A stretch of 64,000 bases of DNA from Takakia lepidozioides (GCA_030704615.1 CM060732.1:1552001-1616000), one strand, 5' to 3'. Counted from the first letter of the stretch, positions 10,239 to 21,718 are shown. Notes: generated by a model from the sequence alone, not told the origin. Made by a program: numbers and translations.

Positions 10239-12951
10239 CTACGACACCACATCAGCTCTGACAATGTTGCCATGGGCCTCTTTGCCTTTTTCCAGGGCTG
10301 CCAGGCTTGCACACGCACTGCAACCGCACACAAACCTGATCAGCCCAAAACCAATGGCCAGCCTCTCACTGTGGTGGCAAAGAGAAAATTCCTTTTCCTC
10401 CTCCCCCACATCATGCAATACAAAGCGCGTATCAGACACATACCCCGCCTCCTTTCATCTGCCCAGACAATCTTCTCAGCTCAGCATGGATTTCCTTAAT
10501 TGGGATGCAACTTGTCATCTACAGCAAGGTGTGCACCCTGTTGCCAACCCCAATGCAGCAGCGACCTGGCTGCTTTCTAACCCCTCTGACCTTCATCATT
10601 CTTCTCACCTTTGCAGTATCATCCCACCTGCCAGCTGCAGCATACATGTTTGATACCAACACATAAGTCACGGCATCCTGTTCATCCCATTTGAGGATAG
10701 ATGTTGCCGCACATTCAGCCATCTCCACATTGCCATGGATTCTGCAGGCACCAAGCACGGCCTTCCACACCACAAGATCTAGATTGATTGGCATCTTATT
10801 AATCAGATCCACTGCCTCATCCAGTTGTCCCGCACGTCCAAGAAGGTCCACCATACAGCCAAAGTGCTTTACTGTCGGAGTGACACCATGATCTTGATTT
10901 CCTTCATTCAGTAGGCCAGTGTGGCTGCATGCGGAGAGAACACATATAAAGGTGAGACTGTCCGGCTTCAAGCCATTCTTTTGCATTTCCTAGTTGCAGG
11001 ACCTCCCTATGACCATGCTGGGCATATCCTGCGATCATCGCGTTCCACGACACCACATTTCGTTCAGCCATATTGTCGAACACTCCCTACGCATCCTCAA
11101 TGCACCCACATTTGGCATACATGTCCACGAGGGTATTGTTCAGAATCACATCTGGTACAATTCTAGCTTTGGCGATGCAACCATGCACCTCTTTGCCCTT
11201 TTCCAGGGCTGCCAGGCTTGCACACGCACTGCAAACGCACACAAACGCGATGTGGTTGCGCTTCACCCCTTCCACCATCATTTGCTCATAGGTCTCCAAG
11301 GCCTCCATCCCGCCCCCCTGTAGTGCATACCCTGCAAGCATGGCGTTCCATGACACCAAATCTCGTTCAGCCATATTGTTGAACACTCCCTCCACGTCCT
11401 CAATGCCCACATTTGACATGTATGTCCCCGAGGGTGTTGTTCAGAATCACATCTGGTACAATTCCAGCTTTGACGATGCAACCATGGACCTCTTTGCCCT
11501 TTTCCAGGGCTGTCAGGCTGGCACAAGCATTGCAAACGCACACAAACATGCTGTTGTTGCGCTTCACCCCTTTGCCCTTTTCCAGGGCTGCCAGGCTTGC
11601 AGACGCACAGAAACTTTATGTGGTTGGGCTTCACCCCTTCCTCCATCATTTGCTCGTAGGTCTCCACAGCCTCCATCCCGCGCCCCTGCTGTGCATATCC
11701 TGCAAGCATGGCGTTCCATGACACCACATCTTGTTCAGCCATATTGTTGAACACTCCCTCGGCATCCTCAATGCTCCCACAATTGGCATACATGTCCACG
11801 AGGGTATTGTTCAGAATGACATCTGGTACAATTCCAGCTTTCGCGATGCAACCATGCACCTCTTTGCACATGCATTGCAAATGCACACAAACGTGATGTG
11901 GTTGGGCTTCACCCCTTCCCACATCATTTGATCACAGGTCTCCAAAGCCACAATCCCCCCTTGCGTGCCACGACACCACCATCTTGTTCAGCCATAGCGT
12001 TGAAAACTGCCTTCGCATCCTCTTTCCCCTTTTCCAGAGCTGCCAGGCTTGCACACGCATTGCAAACGCACACAAACGTGATGTGGTCGGGCTTCACCCC
12101 TTCCCCCATCATTTGATCAAAAGCCACCATCCCACGTCCCTGCTATGCATACCCTGCAAGCATCGCGTGCCACGACACCACATCTCGTTCAGCCATAGTG
12201 TTGAAAACTGCCTTTGCATCCTTAATGCACGTACATTTGGCATACATGTCGACCAGGGCAGTGTTCAGAATGACATCTGGTACAATTCCAGCTTTCACGA
12301 TGTCATCATGGACCTCTTTCCCCTTTTCCAGGGCTCCCAGGCTTGCACACGAATTGCAAACACAAACGAACGTGATGTGCAACATTTGCTCATAGGTCTC
12401 CAAAGCATTCCTACCACACCCATGCTTGGTAAATCCTGCCAACATTATATTCCACGTGATCAAAGATGGTCGAGGCATTCTGTGGAAAACCTGGTGAGCA
12501 TCCATGATGCTCCCACACTTAACATACATGTTGACAAGGGTGTTGAGTAGAAAAACATTTGGCGTTAATCACTTTGGATAATGTGAGTGTGCACCTGTTT
12601 CCAGCTTCCAGACCTTTCATCTTGATGCACTTAAGCAAGAGACAGAAGACGTATCTGAATCTGCTGAAATGCCTTGTTAGTTTAAAGTTGTAGAGCCTCT
12701 GTCAGTCTGCCTGCCTCACAAAGCATCTTCACATGCCCAGCAGAAGAGGCATTGTGGACTCCCTCTCTTGATCCTCTTTCAGAAGCTGTGGTCATGGTTG
12801 AGGTGCTTGATTTGATCAACTGTGCCGCTTCAGCTGCTACCTTTACTTGACCATCTACCCATGCAGGTTTCTTGTAGCTATTGATCCACATGGAATCATA
12901 GGTAATCTGGAGCTTGAAGTCCAGCCCTCTTGGATGAACCTGGGCCCACAC
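10239..12951 (-). pseudogene. PPR-E-DYW RNA-editing factor, pseudogene
   Basis: Minus-strand order: an N-terminal segment (12951-12600, with KPAWVDGQ), then at least five PLS PPR units with motifs such as VDMYAKCGSIEDA, NAMLAGYAQQGRGMEA and EGVKPNHI (12530-11090), the final repeats with GLLNEG and MVDLLGRAGQLDEAVDLI (10986-10850), the E/E+ domain (VWKAVLGACRIHGNVEMA, YVLVSNMYAAAGRWDD, KQPGRCCIGVGNRVHTLL; 10850-10519) and the start of a DYW deaminase ([34 protein letters not shown], then [12 protein letters not shown]; 10480-10340). Such proteins edit cytidines in organellar transcripts; the HSE motif carries the zinc ligand and catalytic Glu. The DYW domain stops after GFGLI and runs into another PPR repeat, so its CxxC and terminal tripeptide are lost. 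Many frameshifts confirm a pseudogene. Confidence 0.88.
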
Positions 12952-13560
12952 TCTATCCCTGCTCCTTCAGCTATCCATGCCTCTGCACAAATCATGCATA
13001 CTACATCCTTGCCTTGCTGCTAGCACCTGACAATGACAGCCTAGATTTGTTCTAGGAAACACCTAACTCAACTTATCACACTAGTTCCTATGGTCGATTG
13101 CATCTGCTACTCTTTGTAATCCAACAAGCATTCACCTTTTTGCCTCGATTGTCCTGCCATTGCCTGGGGTCAGAAAAGTATCAGAATTCAACATGAAAAT
13201 TTAGGGCCAATTCTGATAAGAGGGAAAAACAGGGTGAAATCTGTTGAAGAAGGTACCTTCATTAGAAGTGCCTGATTTTATCAATTGAGCCGCTGGTGCT
13301 GTGGCTTCCAGTTCACCATCTACCCATGCAGGTTTCGTGTAGCTATCCTTCCACAGGGAATCATAGGTAATCTGGAGCTTGAAATTCGGCCCTCTTGGAT
13401 GAATCTGGACCCACACTCTATCCCTGCTCCTTCAGCTATCCAGACCTCTGCACAAATCATGCACACATCCTTGCCTTGCTGCAGCTAGCAGCTGAAGCAG
13501 CTGACACTGACGCCCTAACCCTACCTACAGTAACATGTCAAAATCACTCCAAAACCACCA
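12820..13560 (-). repeat. Two copies of the PPR-gene 5' segment
   Basis: The segment coding for KLQITYDS, KPAWVDG and AAQLIKS occurs at 12820-13020 and again at 13270-13490 with shared noncoding flanks (a TTTAGGGCC..GATAAGAGGGA block after each coding part, on the plus strand). Further copies lie at 28.6-29.5, 30.6-31.0 and 33.2 kb. The second copy breaks off at a GT-type donor-like site (13250s), so it looks like a stand-alone 5' exon. Confidence 0.7.
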
Positions 13561-13709
13561 TAGATCCACCAACGAGCTTCTCCTAATCTATGTTATCTGT
13601 TTTTGGATACTTTCCTGCTGCCACATCGGCAGTAACTTGTCAAAGTCACTCCTAACCACCACAGATCCACCCAACGAGCTAACTTACAGAATTCAATATG
13701 CATCTCAGG

Positions 13710-14550
13710 GCCGAGTCTGATGAGAGGGTAAAACAGGCAGAAATAGGTTGAAGAAGAAGGTGCCCTCACCACATTGTCGACCTTGACCTTGTGTCATGAC
13801 CCATGGAGGATTTGACAGACCATCAACCCAAAGATCCTCTTGTGTGTGCTGCTTGTGTCCATCATCAGGAACTGTCGGATTGGTTTGTGAGAACAACCAC
13901 GGTGCAGCTGAGCAGAGATTGAAACACGGCCTGCTAAGACCAAGCTCTCTCCCAAGAACCTTGTAAACATCAGGAAGAATACCAAATCATGGTACTAACA
14001 GGAGCCAACAGCCCACATTTACACGATGGACAAACTTCTTCACATCGTACATTAAGAAAAAGCCACACCTTGCGATTGCGGTTGTCGCACCATCGTGAAG
14101 GATCTTTACAAAATTCATGCCTGCTCTGCTCCGTGCTGCAAATTCAGGGCCGAGTCTGATGAGCGGGCAAAACAGGCTGAAAGACGTCGAAGAAGGTGCC
14201 CTCACCACATTGTCCTCGACCTTGTGTCATGACCCATCGAGGATTTGACTGACCACCTCGTGTGTGTGCTGCTTGTGTCTGTAGTCAGGTAATGTCGGAT
14301 TGGTCTGCGAGAGGATTGGTCTGCGAGAACCACCACGATGCAGCTGAGCGGGCGGAGATTGAAACACGGCCTGCTAAGACCAAGCCGACTTTCCCAAGAA
14401 CGTTGTAAACATCAGGAAGAATACCAAATCATGGTACTAAGAGCCCACATTTGCAGGATGGACAAACATCTTCACATCGTACATTAAGAAAAGCCACTCC
14501 TTGCGATTGCGGTTGTCCACCCAAGCTATTGCATATCCTGCAGATCCTCC
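13710..14550. repeat. Imperfect tandem duplication, period about 440 bp
   Basis: CGGCCTGCTAAGACCAAG occurs at 13927 and 14367, with similarity continuing from about 13.74/14.19 kb to 14.03/14.46 kb. The second copy has an extra internal GATTGGTCTGCGAGA duplication. No gene recognised. Confidence 0.75.
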
Positions 14551-14639
14551 CACGCAAACACAGCAAAACTATCAAGTCCCATAACTTACTCATCGCTGAA
14601 CGCAACCCCGCAACCCTAAATCCATTTTGAATTATTTGG

Positions 14640-14955
14640 ATGAATGTATCGTAGATGGATGGATTTTGGTTTTCCATCAATCTATCCATCCATCCATTTA
14701 ATTTTCCGTTCATCCAATAGTTGCCAGAAAGGCGTTTGCTTTACCGTTCATTCATACGTTCATCCAGTGCACACAAATTATATTTCATACGTTCATCCAA
14801 CAGCTGCCAGCAAGACGTTTGTTTATCATTCGTTCAGATAATTCAGTTGTTCTGTTTCACTAACCTTTCATATGTTCATCCAATAGCTGCCAGCAAGGCG
14901 TTTATTTATCATTCGTTCAGATAATTCAGTTGTTTTGTTTCACTAACCTTAACCA
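14640..14955. repeat. Tandem repeat with an about 82-bp unit
   Basis: Units containing GTTCATCCAAYAGCTGCCAGCAAG, TTATCATTCGTTCAG and TTTCACTAACCTT occur at about 14789-14870 and 14871-14952, with a partial unit from 14710. It is preceded by an ATCC-rich tract. No coding signal. Confidence 0.7.
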
Positions 14956-15189
14956 GCACACGATTAGTTTACTATTAATGTGTTGGGTCAGTGAAAAAAT
15001 AGTTAAATGTTTTTACTTCTTATTATCCACGTATATATTGCCATAAATAGTTTATATATTGTGATTACACATGCCATTGCTTAATTGGTTGTCTCAGTCA
15101 GCTCATTTTAGGTAGTCAAAATCTCACTACAGTCAAAATTTTCGCGGTTGTCTAGCACCTCGAATATTTTAATATAAATTCTCATGTTC

Positions 15190-17368
15190 CTTCCACATAA
15201 CTGGCAGCATTGAGGGAGGAGCTCAAGCAAGAGTTTGAGGCAAGAATTGTCACTGAGTGTGCAAATAAGGTGGATGTGGAGGCCAACCATAAGTTGCAGA
15301 AAGAGTTGGAGGACGCTCAGTCTGCCTTACAACTTGCAAAGGGAAACCTGATTGAAGCAAGTTTGGAGCAGGAGAAGTTGCATGAAGTGCACAAGCAGCA
15401 GTTATACCAGTTGCAAGTGAAGCATGAGGGCAAACTGCAGGAAGTGAAGTTGCTTCATACAGAGTTGGAGGCAGTTCATTAGAGAATGACCATCCAATGT
15501 GCCTCACTAACAACTACTCTGGAGCAAACTGCATTAGAAGTTAACAAACAAACAGAGAGATGTATGATGGTGGAGGCTGAGACAGTGGAGCAAGGGAAAC
15601 TCATTGCTGACTTGAAGGCTACTATTCGTCGCAATGAGGATACATTCCAATAGTGCAGTCAGATTGAGGCTGAGAAGGACAGGTACATCCTTGAGTTGCA
15701 GCAAACACTTACATCACGAAAGAATGAGCTTTCTGTGACTACCAAGGCTTGGAAGGAAGCCAATAATCTGGCTGCTGCCTATGCGGGCCTGGTTGAACCT
15801 CATGCGAAGCGCATGGAGGCTTTATAGCAGCAGTTAGATATGTGCAGACTCAAGGAGGAGCAGACTCTCAGGGGTGCTACACATGACTTGGTGGATAATC
15901 ATCTTATGCAAGTGTGGTAAATACAAGGGCCGGTAGAAAGGAAGGCACCAAGGAAGCTCACACAGGAGGAGATGAATGATCTCAGGCTGCAGGTGCAGAA
16001 CATTGCCACAACCACTATAGACAATGTCTATAGTAGAATAACTTGAGTTGCAGGATGATGTGGAAGGTGCAAACTCAAGTGGATGACTTGAGTTCCAACA
16101 TTGACAAAAGAGCCTTTGTTCCTGAAGAGCAGCTGGTGGCTACTTATTTGCATGCGAAGACTCTGATTTTCCAATCTTCATCACAGGAGGTGCAGGATTT
16201 GTCAACAATAGGAGGGACAGTGGCGGCCATATCACAACAACCACAGCAGGTCGACACTGTTGATACCATGGCCCTGCAGCAATCTAAGGTTTGGGGGGAT
16301 GTTGTTTTTAACCCACCTAAGACTCCTGCTGCACTTGAGTACAATCGGGCTATGATTATGCCCTTCAACCAAATTCCCATTGTGATGGATTTGGCCTTGA
16401 AGGAATTCAGTCATCTAGAGTCTTTGGCACACTATTACCAAATCATGCGCATTTGGTTGCCAGTGGCAACTCGGACTAAGGTTCTTCCGAACAACCGACC
16501 CATTGAGGATCACCATTTTGCAAGGTACTGGTCTGAGGCAGGCACCATGTTGAAAGAATTAATTGCCTTCCAAATTGTTCATGGGTACATCTACACCAAG
16601 ACCAAGGAGGTACCTAGTTTGGTTATGGGCTGTGGATTATACTATGCTGCTTGTTTCATTGCACGTTATCACATTGAGCAACAGAAGATGCAGTCCAGAT
16701 TTCAGAGTTATTCCACTGGGGATCATTGGATCTTACCTTCAGTTCCACCCCATACGTATCTGTATGATGTAAAGGTCATGTTGCAGAAGGATCCTCAACT
16801 TCGTTTTTGGGTCCATTTTGCTTTGGACAGTTTGGCCAAGGAAAAATTTGGCTTTGACGATATTTTTTATAAGGGACATGAAGCCTGTAAATACTTACAC
16901 TGTTCTAAGGTCATTGGCACACCTCTCACCTATATGGACAAGGAGCTTCGGGAGTAGACTAATTATGCTCGCAAGAGATTGATGCAAGTTCTAAAATTTA
17001 AACTTCCAGATATGGTGGGCAAACAATGTGTGCCACGCAGGATTCCCGAGAAGCCCCATAAGATCAGAGCATCGAAAGACAACAGGGGGGACGATGATTC
17101 GGATACAACTAGTTCTATGGAGGAATCTTTTGACATGGCGGAGGACTATGCACTACAGATGGCAGAGAAGAAACGACGGGGATCTCCTATGCCTGAGAAG
17201 TTACCTCCTTATCAACCAAAGGGGGACAGACATTTCCATTTGGTGACCAGTCCTCTCCACCAGCCAGTGATAGGGCTCAAGCTCGCACACAGAGCCCTCC
17301 ACGAGACTCTCACCGACAGAAAGGTCCTCGTTCACAGAGGTTTGCTAATCCTAAACAGTAAACCGTGA
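15190..17368 (+). pseudogene. Accessory coiled-coil ORF upstream of the 3' LTR of element X
   Basis: One long coding frame interrupted by stops at 15480, 15651, 15825 and 15918, a shift near 16040, and a stop at 16955. The first ~240 codons are Glu/Lys/Gln/Leu-rich with heptad character (for example EELKQEFEARIV, LQKELEDAQSALQLAKG), i.e. a coiled coil. The middle (16043-16957, 304 residues) is a globular-looking, aromatic-rich domain (KVWGDVVFNPPKTP, RYWSEAGTMLKELIAFQI, HWILPSVPPHTYLYD) that I do not recognise. The tail (16979-17368) is acidic then basic and proline-rich. It ends 15 bp before a polypurine tract, so it is the last gene of a retrotransposon. No signal peptide or convincing membrane anchor is seen, which argues against an envelope. 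Confidence 0.72.
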
Positions 17369-17382
17369 GGACACGGCTTTCT

Positions 17383-17396
17383 GAGAGGGGGAGGGG
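17383..17396 (+). other. Polypurine tract of element X
   Basis: GAGAGGGGGAGGGG followed by TAA directly abuts the TGTTAGAGGG start of LTR A2. This is the expected primer site for plus-strand DNA synthesis. Confidence 0.88.
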
Positions 17397-17399
17397 TAA

Positions 17400-18285
17400 T
17401 GTTAGAGGGTTGTCTGGGACTTAGACACTTTTATGGGTTTTGTGGGGTACCCTTAATTTTTGCACAGACTTACGGATGGTAGACTTGGACTAGCATAAGC
17501 CTTTGGGGTGGTAGACGGGCTTACACAGTCAGTCACAGTATTACACAGTTAGACACAGCCCGACACAGTCAACCACAGCCCGACACAGCTTCACACAGCC
17601 AGTTACAGCTCGGCACAGTCACAGCCCGACACAGCTTGGCACAGCCCGTCACAACATATATAGGGAACGGTTATCATTGGCAGGGAATGACATCTGCAGA
17701 GGGAACGTGCTTACTTCGTGGGTGACAGTTAGTTAGTTAGGCGGTTAGAACAGCTTGCAGATAAATTAGGCAGAGCAGCAACATAGAGGACACTTCTGGA
17801 AGAGCACTTCTTGGTCATGAGGAGAGGAGATCAGGCAAAGAGCACGAACGAGAGCAAAGATGGAGAGCACGGTGAAGGAGGAGAGACGATCTATAGATGC
17901 TTGATAAATGCAAAGCTGTAGGGTGATACTGTAGAGCAGATTAGAGACACTATGGCTTCAGCCTGTTATTTGATATAACTTAATCTGATACATATTCCGT
18001 ACTCATATTGTGTAGAGAGACCTGAGGGAAGCTGTGGAATGAATGGAAGAGTGAATGGAACCCGGTGGATTGTTGAAGTAATCTGATACTTAAATATAAC
18101 AGTAAGGTAACTTGCTGACATGAAGGCAAGAAGGAATACAAACAAGAAGCACTTCCATGATACACTAGTTGTAGGTCATGACTGATTGTTCTGAGCGTGC
18201 TGAGTGCTTAGAGATATCCAACTCTTCTATCTTGGAGTTCCCACCTCGGATAGCAAAGGGATGGGTGAGTAAAAGCCGCTCGACA
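17400..18285 (+). repeat. 3' LTR of element X (LTR A2)
   Basis: An 886-bp LTR from TGTTAGAGGG to CTCGACA. The U3 minisatellite spans about 17522-17655, and a TATA-like ATATATAG follows at 17655-17662. The ATG of the conserved LTR frame is at 18178. A GTGAGT donor-like sequence lies at 18265. It is much closer to LTR A1 than to A3 or A4, and both A1 and A2 border ATTCC, which identifies them as the pair of one insertion despite opposite orientation. Confidence 0.92.
17655..17662 (+). promoter_or_regulatory. TATA-like box in LTR A2
   Basis: CATATATAGGG just after the minisatellite matches the position of the TATA in LTR A1. The promoter role is inferred. Confidence 0.4.
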
Positions 18286-18290
18286 ATTCC
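18286..18290 (+). repeat. Target-site duplication ATTCC, right copy
   Basis: ATTCC follows LTR A2 and leads into ATGACTG, the continuation of the protease gene of element H. Together with 6435-6439 it brackets the insertion of X. Confidence 0.85.
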
Positions 18291-20459
18291 ATGACTGTAA
18301 TTCCTAGTTACTGACTGTGCATGATGGGAAGCACAAGATACAGGTCACCACTAAGAAATCTAGTAGGCTACCTGCTACCAGAAGACCTCGTGGAGTCAGA
18401 GAGTATGACTGGAGGGGAGGACTTGATGAGGAGCAGGAAGCTACCCTGTTGGCTGCACACCCAGAGTGGGAGCAGGTTGCAGAAATGCAACTGGGAGGTC
18501 TGAGTTGTTTTAAAGGTATCTGTTGTGGTGCAGTAACAGCCACACCAATTGAGGATGAAACAAGTAGTTACCCACCACATTTCTATGAGGAAAAAAAGGG
18601 AGAAATGGAAATCCTAGAAGAACCAGCCACTGTGAGTTTACAAGATGAAGTAGTGGTTGGATAAACAATCACAACTGAGGAGCAAGTGAGAGAAGTGAAT
18701 GTGGGAATTGAGGAGGAACCAAGAATGGTGAAAGTAGGGGCTGACTTGGAGCCAGAATTCTTTGAGGAGGCTAAGAGCCTGTTTATCAAATACAAAGATG
18801 TATTTGCATGGAGCTATGAGGATCTGAAAGGGATACCCCCTGAGATTTGCCAGCATAAGATTGAATTGGAACCAGGGTCAGTGTCAATCAAACAGGCAAA
18901 GTACAGGATGAATCCCAACTATGCACAGAAGGTTGGGGAAGAGATCAAGAAGTTGGCTGAGGCTAAGTTCATATACCCGATAGAGTATACAACTTGGTTG
19001 TCACCCATTGTAATAGTTCCCAAGAAGAATGGTAAACTGAGAGTTTGTGTGAACTATAAGAAGCTGAATGCTTGTACAAAGAAAGATCCATTTCCCTTGT
19101 CATTTACAGAAGTTGTACTGGACACTGTGGCAAGCCATGAGATGTACTCATTCATGGATGGCTTCAGTGGGTATAACCAAGTGAAAGTGGCGGAAGAAGA
19201 CCAGGGAAAGACAACTTTTATCACAGACTGGGGTGCTTATGCATACAAAGTTATGTCTTTTGGACTTTGTAATGCACTAGCAACTTTTCAGATAGTGATA
19301 AGCGAATCCTTCCTTGAGTATCTGGATGATTTCATGCAAGTGCTCTTAGATGACTTCTGTGTGTACAACTCTAAGAATGAGCACTTGCAGAAGTTGGAGT
19401 TATGTTTGGCCAGATGCAGGATGAGATGTCTTGGTCTAAATCCAGAAAAGTGTACTTTCTGTGTGAACTCAAGGGTACTATTGGGACACACTGTGTGTAA
19501 GAAGGGACTGCTTGTGGATCCTAGAAAGAAGAGAAGCATTGGGAGCTGTGTTAGCCCGAAATGTCATAGGAAACATAGATTCACCTATGTACTATGCTAG
19601 CAGATTGTTGAACAGTGCTGAGAGGAACTATAGCACTATTGAAAGAGAAGCTTTGGCAATGATTTATGTAGTCAAGAAATTCAGGCATTACCTATTGGGA
19701 AGGAAGTTTATATTTTATGTGGATCATCAGACTTTGATTTATCTGGTGAACAAGCCTTTGATAAGTGGCAGGATAGCAAGATGGTTAATAATCTTGCACG
19801 AGTTTGAATTCAAAGTTGTTTACAAGCCTGGCCATTTGCATCTTGTGGCAGATCATTTGTCACGCCTATCAACAGGAGAGCCGGCCACGGGAGTAGACGA
19901 CCAACTACCTGATGCGAGTTTATTTGCAGTGGAGGTGCAGGGAAGTGCAGATGATTGGTTAGATTGGCAGTGGCCAATCAGATATTACCTTACTCATCAG
20001 TGCCCACCCAGTTATGGGAAGGAGCAAAGGAAAAGAATAGCTATCAAGGCTTTACCATATATTATGATAGGGGGAAGATTATATAAGCTGGGACCTGATG
20101 GAGTTCTTAAACGATGCTTGTACCACCATGAAGTAAATAAAGTTTTGGAAGAAGTTCATAAATGAGTGGCTGGAGGACATTTTGGAGAGGAGACTACCAG
20201 TAGGAAAATACTACTTGCAGGTTACTGGTGACCTACTTTGTTCAAGGATGTACATAAGTATTGCAAGAGTTGTGATGAGTGTCAGAGGCTAGGACCTTTT
20301 CAAAGATCTGGGAAGATGGCTTTGCATCCTACGATGCCTACTGAACCATTTCAGAAATGGGGATTAGACTTTGTTGGACCACTTAATCCACCAGCCAGGA
20401 ATACACAGAACAAGTATATAATCATAGCCACTGATTATACTACAAAGTGGGTGGAAGCT
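18286..20459 (+). pseudogene. pol: Protease end, RT, RNase H and integrase start of element H
   Basis: Continues the H protease from its interruption point, then a linker (to a TAA at 18662), RT (18686-19530: LSPIVIVPKKNGKLR, SFMDGFSGYNQV, LLDDFCVYN), RNase H from about 19530 (YYASRLLNSAERNYS, YVDHQTL, VADHLSRLS) and an integrase N-terminus (20238-20459: CKSCDECQR zinc-binding, [11 protein letters not shown] with the first catalytic Asp). Relative to X, about 0.27 kb is missing between DPRK and EALGAVLA, removing the RT thumb/connection and the first RNase H Asp, with a frameshift. A TGA at 20162 separates RNase H from integrase, as in X. Integrase ends abruptly after KWVEA where antisense LTR sequence begins. 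Confidence 0.88.
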
Positions 20460-21069
20460 TCCAGTGGAATTCTTAGCTCCAGCTCCATCCCTCAGCTCCA
20501 GATGGTCCTTCCCTTCCCCGATGACCAAGTCATGATCCCCAAGAAACCCCCCTCCATGTTGCTACTCTGCCTATTCTACCTGACAACTGTTCTAACTGCC
20601 TAACTAACTAACTGTCATCCAGACAGAATGCACATTCCCTCTGCAAATGTCGTTCCCACACAGTCGTTCCCTGCCGCTAATAACCGTTCCCTGTGAATGC
20701 TGTGATGGGCTGTCCCAAACTGTGTCGGGTTGTGACTGTGCCAAGCTGTGACTGGCTGTGTTGGACTGTGTTGGGCTGTGATTGTGCCAAGCTGTGACTG
20801 GCTGTGTTGGGCTGTGTGGGGCTGTGATAGACTGTGATAGGCTGTGATAGGCTGTTAAGGCTGTGACAAGCTGTGATTGGCTGTGTCGGACTGTGACTAG
20901 CTGTGTCGGACTGTGTCTAACTGTGTAAGGCTGTGACTGACTGTGTATGCCTGTCTACCACCCCTAAGGTCTGTGCTGGTCTAAGTCTACCATCCATAAG
21001 TCTGTGCAAAAATTAAGGGTACCCCATAGAACCCGTAAAACTGTCTAAGTCCCAGACAGCCCTCTAACA
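20460..21069 (-). repeat. Truncated antisense LTR (LTR A3)
   Basis: Minus-strand reading starts TGTTAGAGGG at 21069 and follows the family LTR (GGGGTACCCTTAATTTTTGC, the minisatellite, GGAACGG, then CAACATGGAGGG) before losing similarity near 20500. The minisatellite is the longest of the four LTRs, about 250 bp (20700-20950), and the TATA is absent. It is fused to integrase of H at about 20460, so it is a rearrangement product and not the natural LTR of H. Confidence 0.82.
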
Positions 21070-21718
21070 GACTTGAAGCCGTTTTGAGGCAGCAAGGTGG
21101 CAGATTTGAAACAACAACTGGCATCAGCAGCAATCCCTTATGCAAGAATCAGACTCTGCAAGCTTCAAGAATTCAAGACAAGTGAAGACCCTCGCCTGTG
21201 CCCGTCCCAAAAACCACCACACAAAGATGTGTGTTAGTGAGGATGCATCAGGTGAGTAGCAGGTCTTCACAGTTGCTATCCATGTCAGTGCTGAATTCTA
21301 AAGCATGTACAAATCACAATTCAAGCAAGGGTAACCTCAAAAGACCTTGAGTGTTTGCGGTATGCCCTGCGCCATGGCGTCCAACAGATCGTCTCCAACA
21401 GAATGCAATCAAAGTAGAAGGGTTCACAGATAGAGAAGAGCTCATACAAAGTGAAAGAGCCATATGTAATCTGTAGATAAATAGGGGTAGAGTACTTCCC
21501 AACGAGGAGTAAAAGTGCCGCTGCAAATTAAAAAGAACCATGAGGGTCTGAGCAAAGCAATCATCGCTTTGTCGCCTGCCAGAGAAGAATCAATGCGCAT
21601 CCCAAGAGCCAGCCATCAGGGTACCATGCAGCAGCCGGGGAGCAGATTTACACGGCGCATCATCAAGGATCCCTGAAGCACAAGTTCTGTGCTGTGAAAG
21701 GTGTGGACCAGTGTTGGG
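21070..21718. other. No recognisable gene
   Basis: Unique-looking noncoding sequence between the antisense LTR and the hAT-like element. Nothing supportable seen. Confidence 0.5.

Noticed and set aside
16043-17368. Retroviral-type envelope for the accessory ORF
   Set aside because: No signal peptide, furin-like site or clear transmembrane segment; the only hydrophobic stretch (about 15 residues near 16630) is too short and internal.
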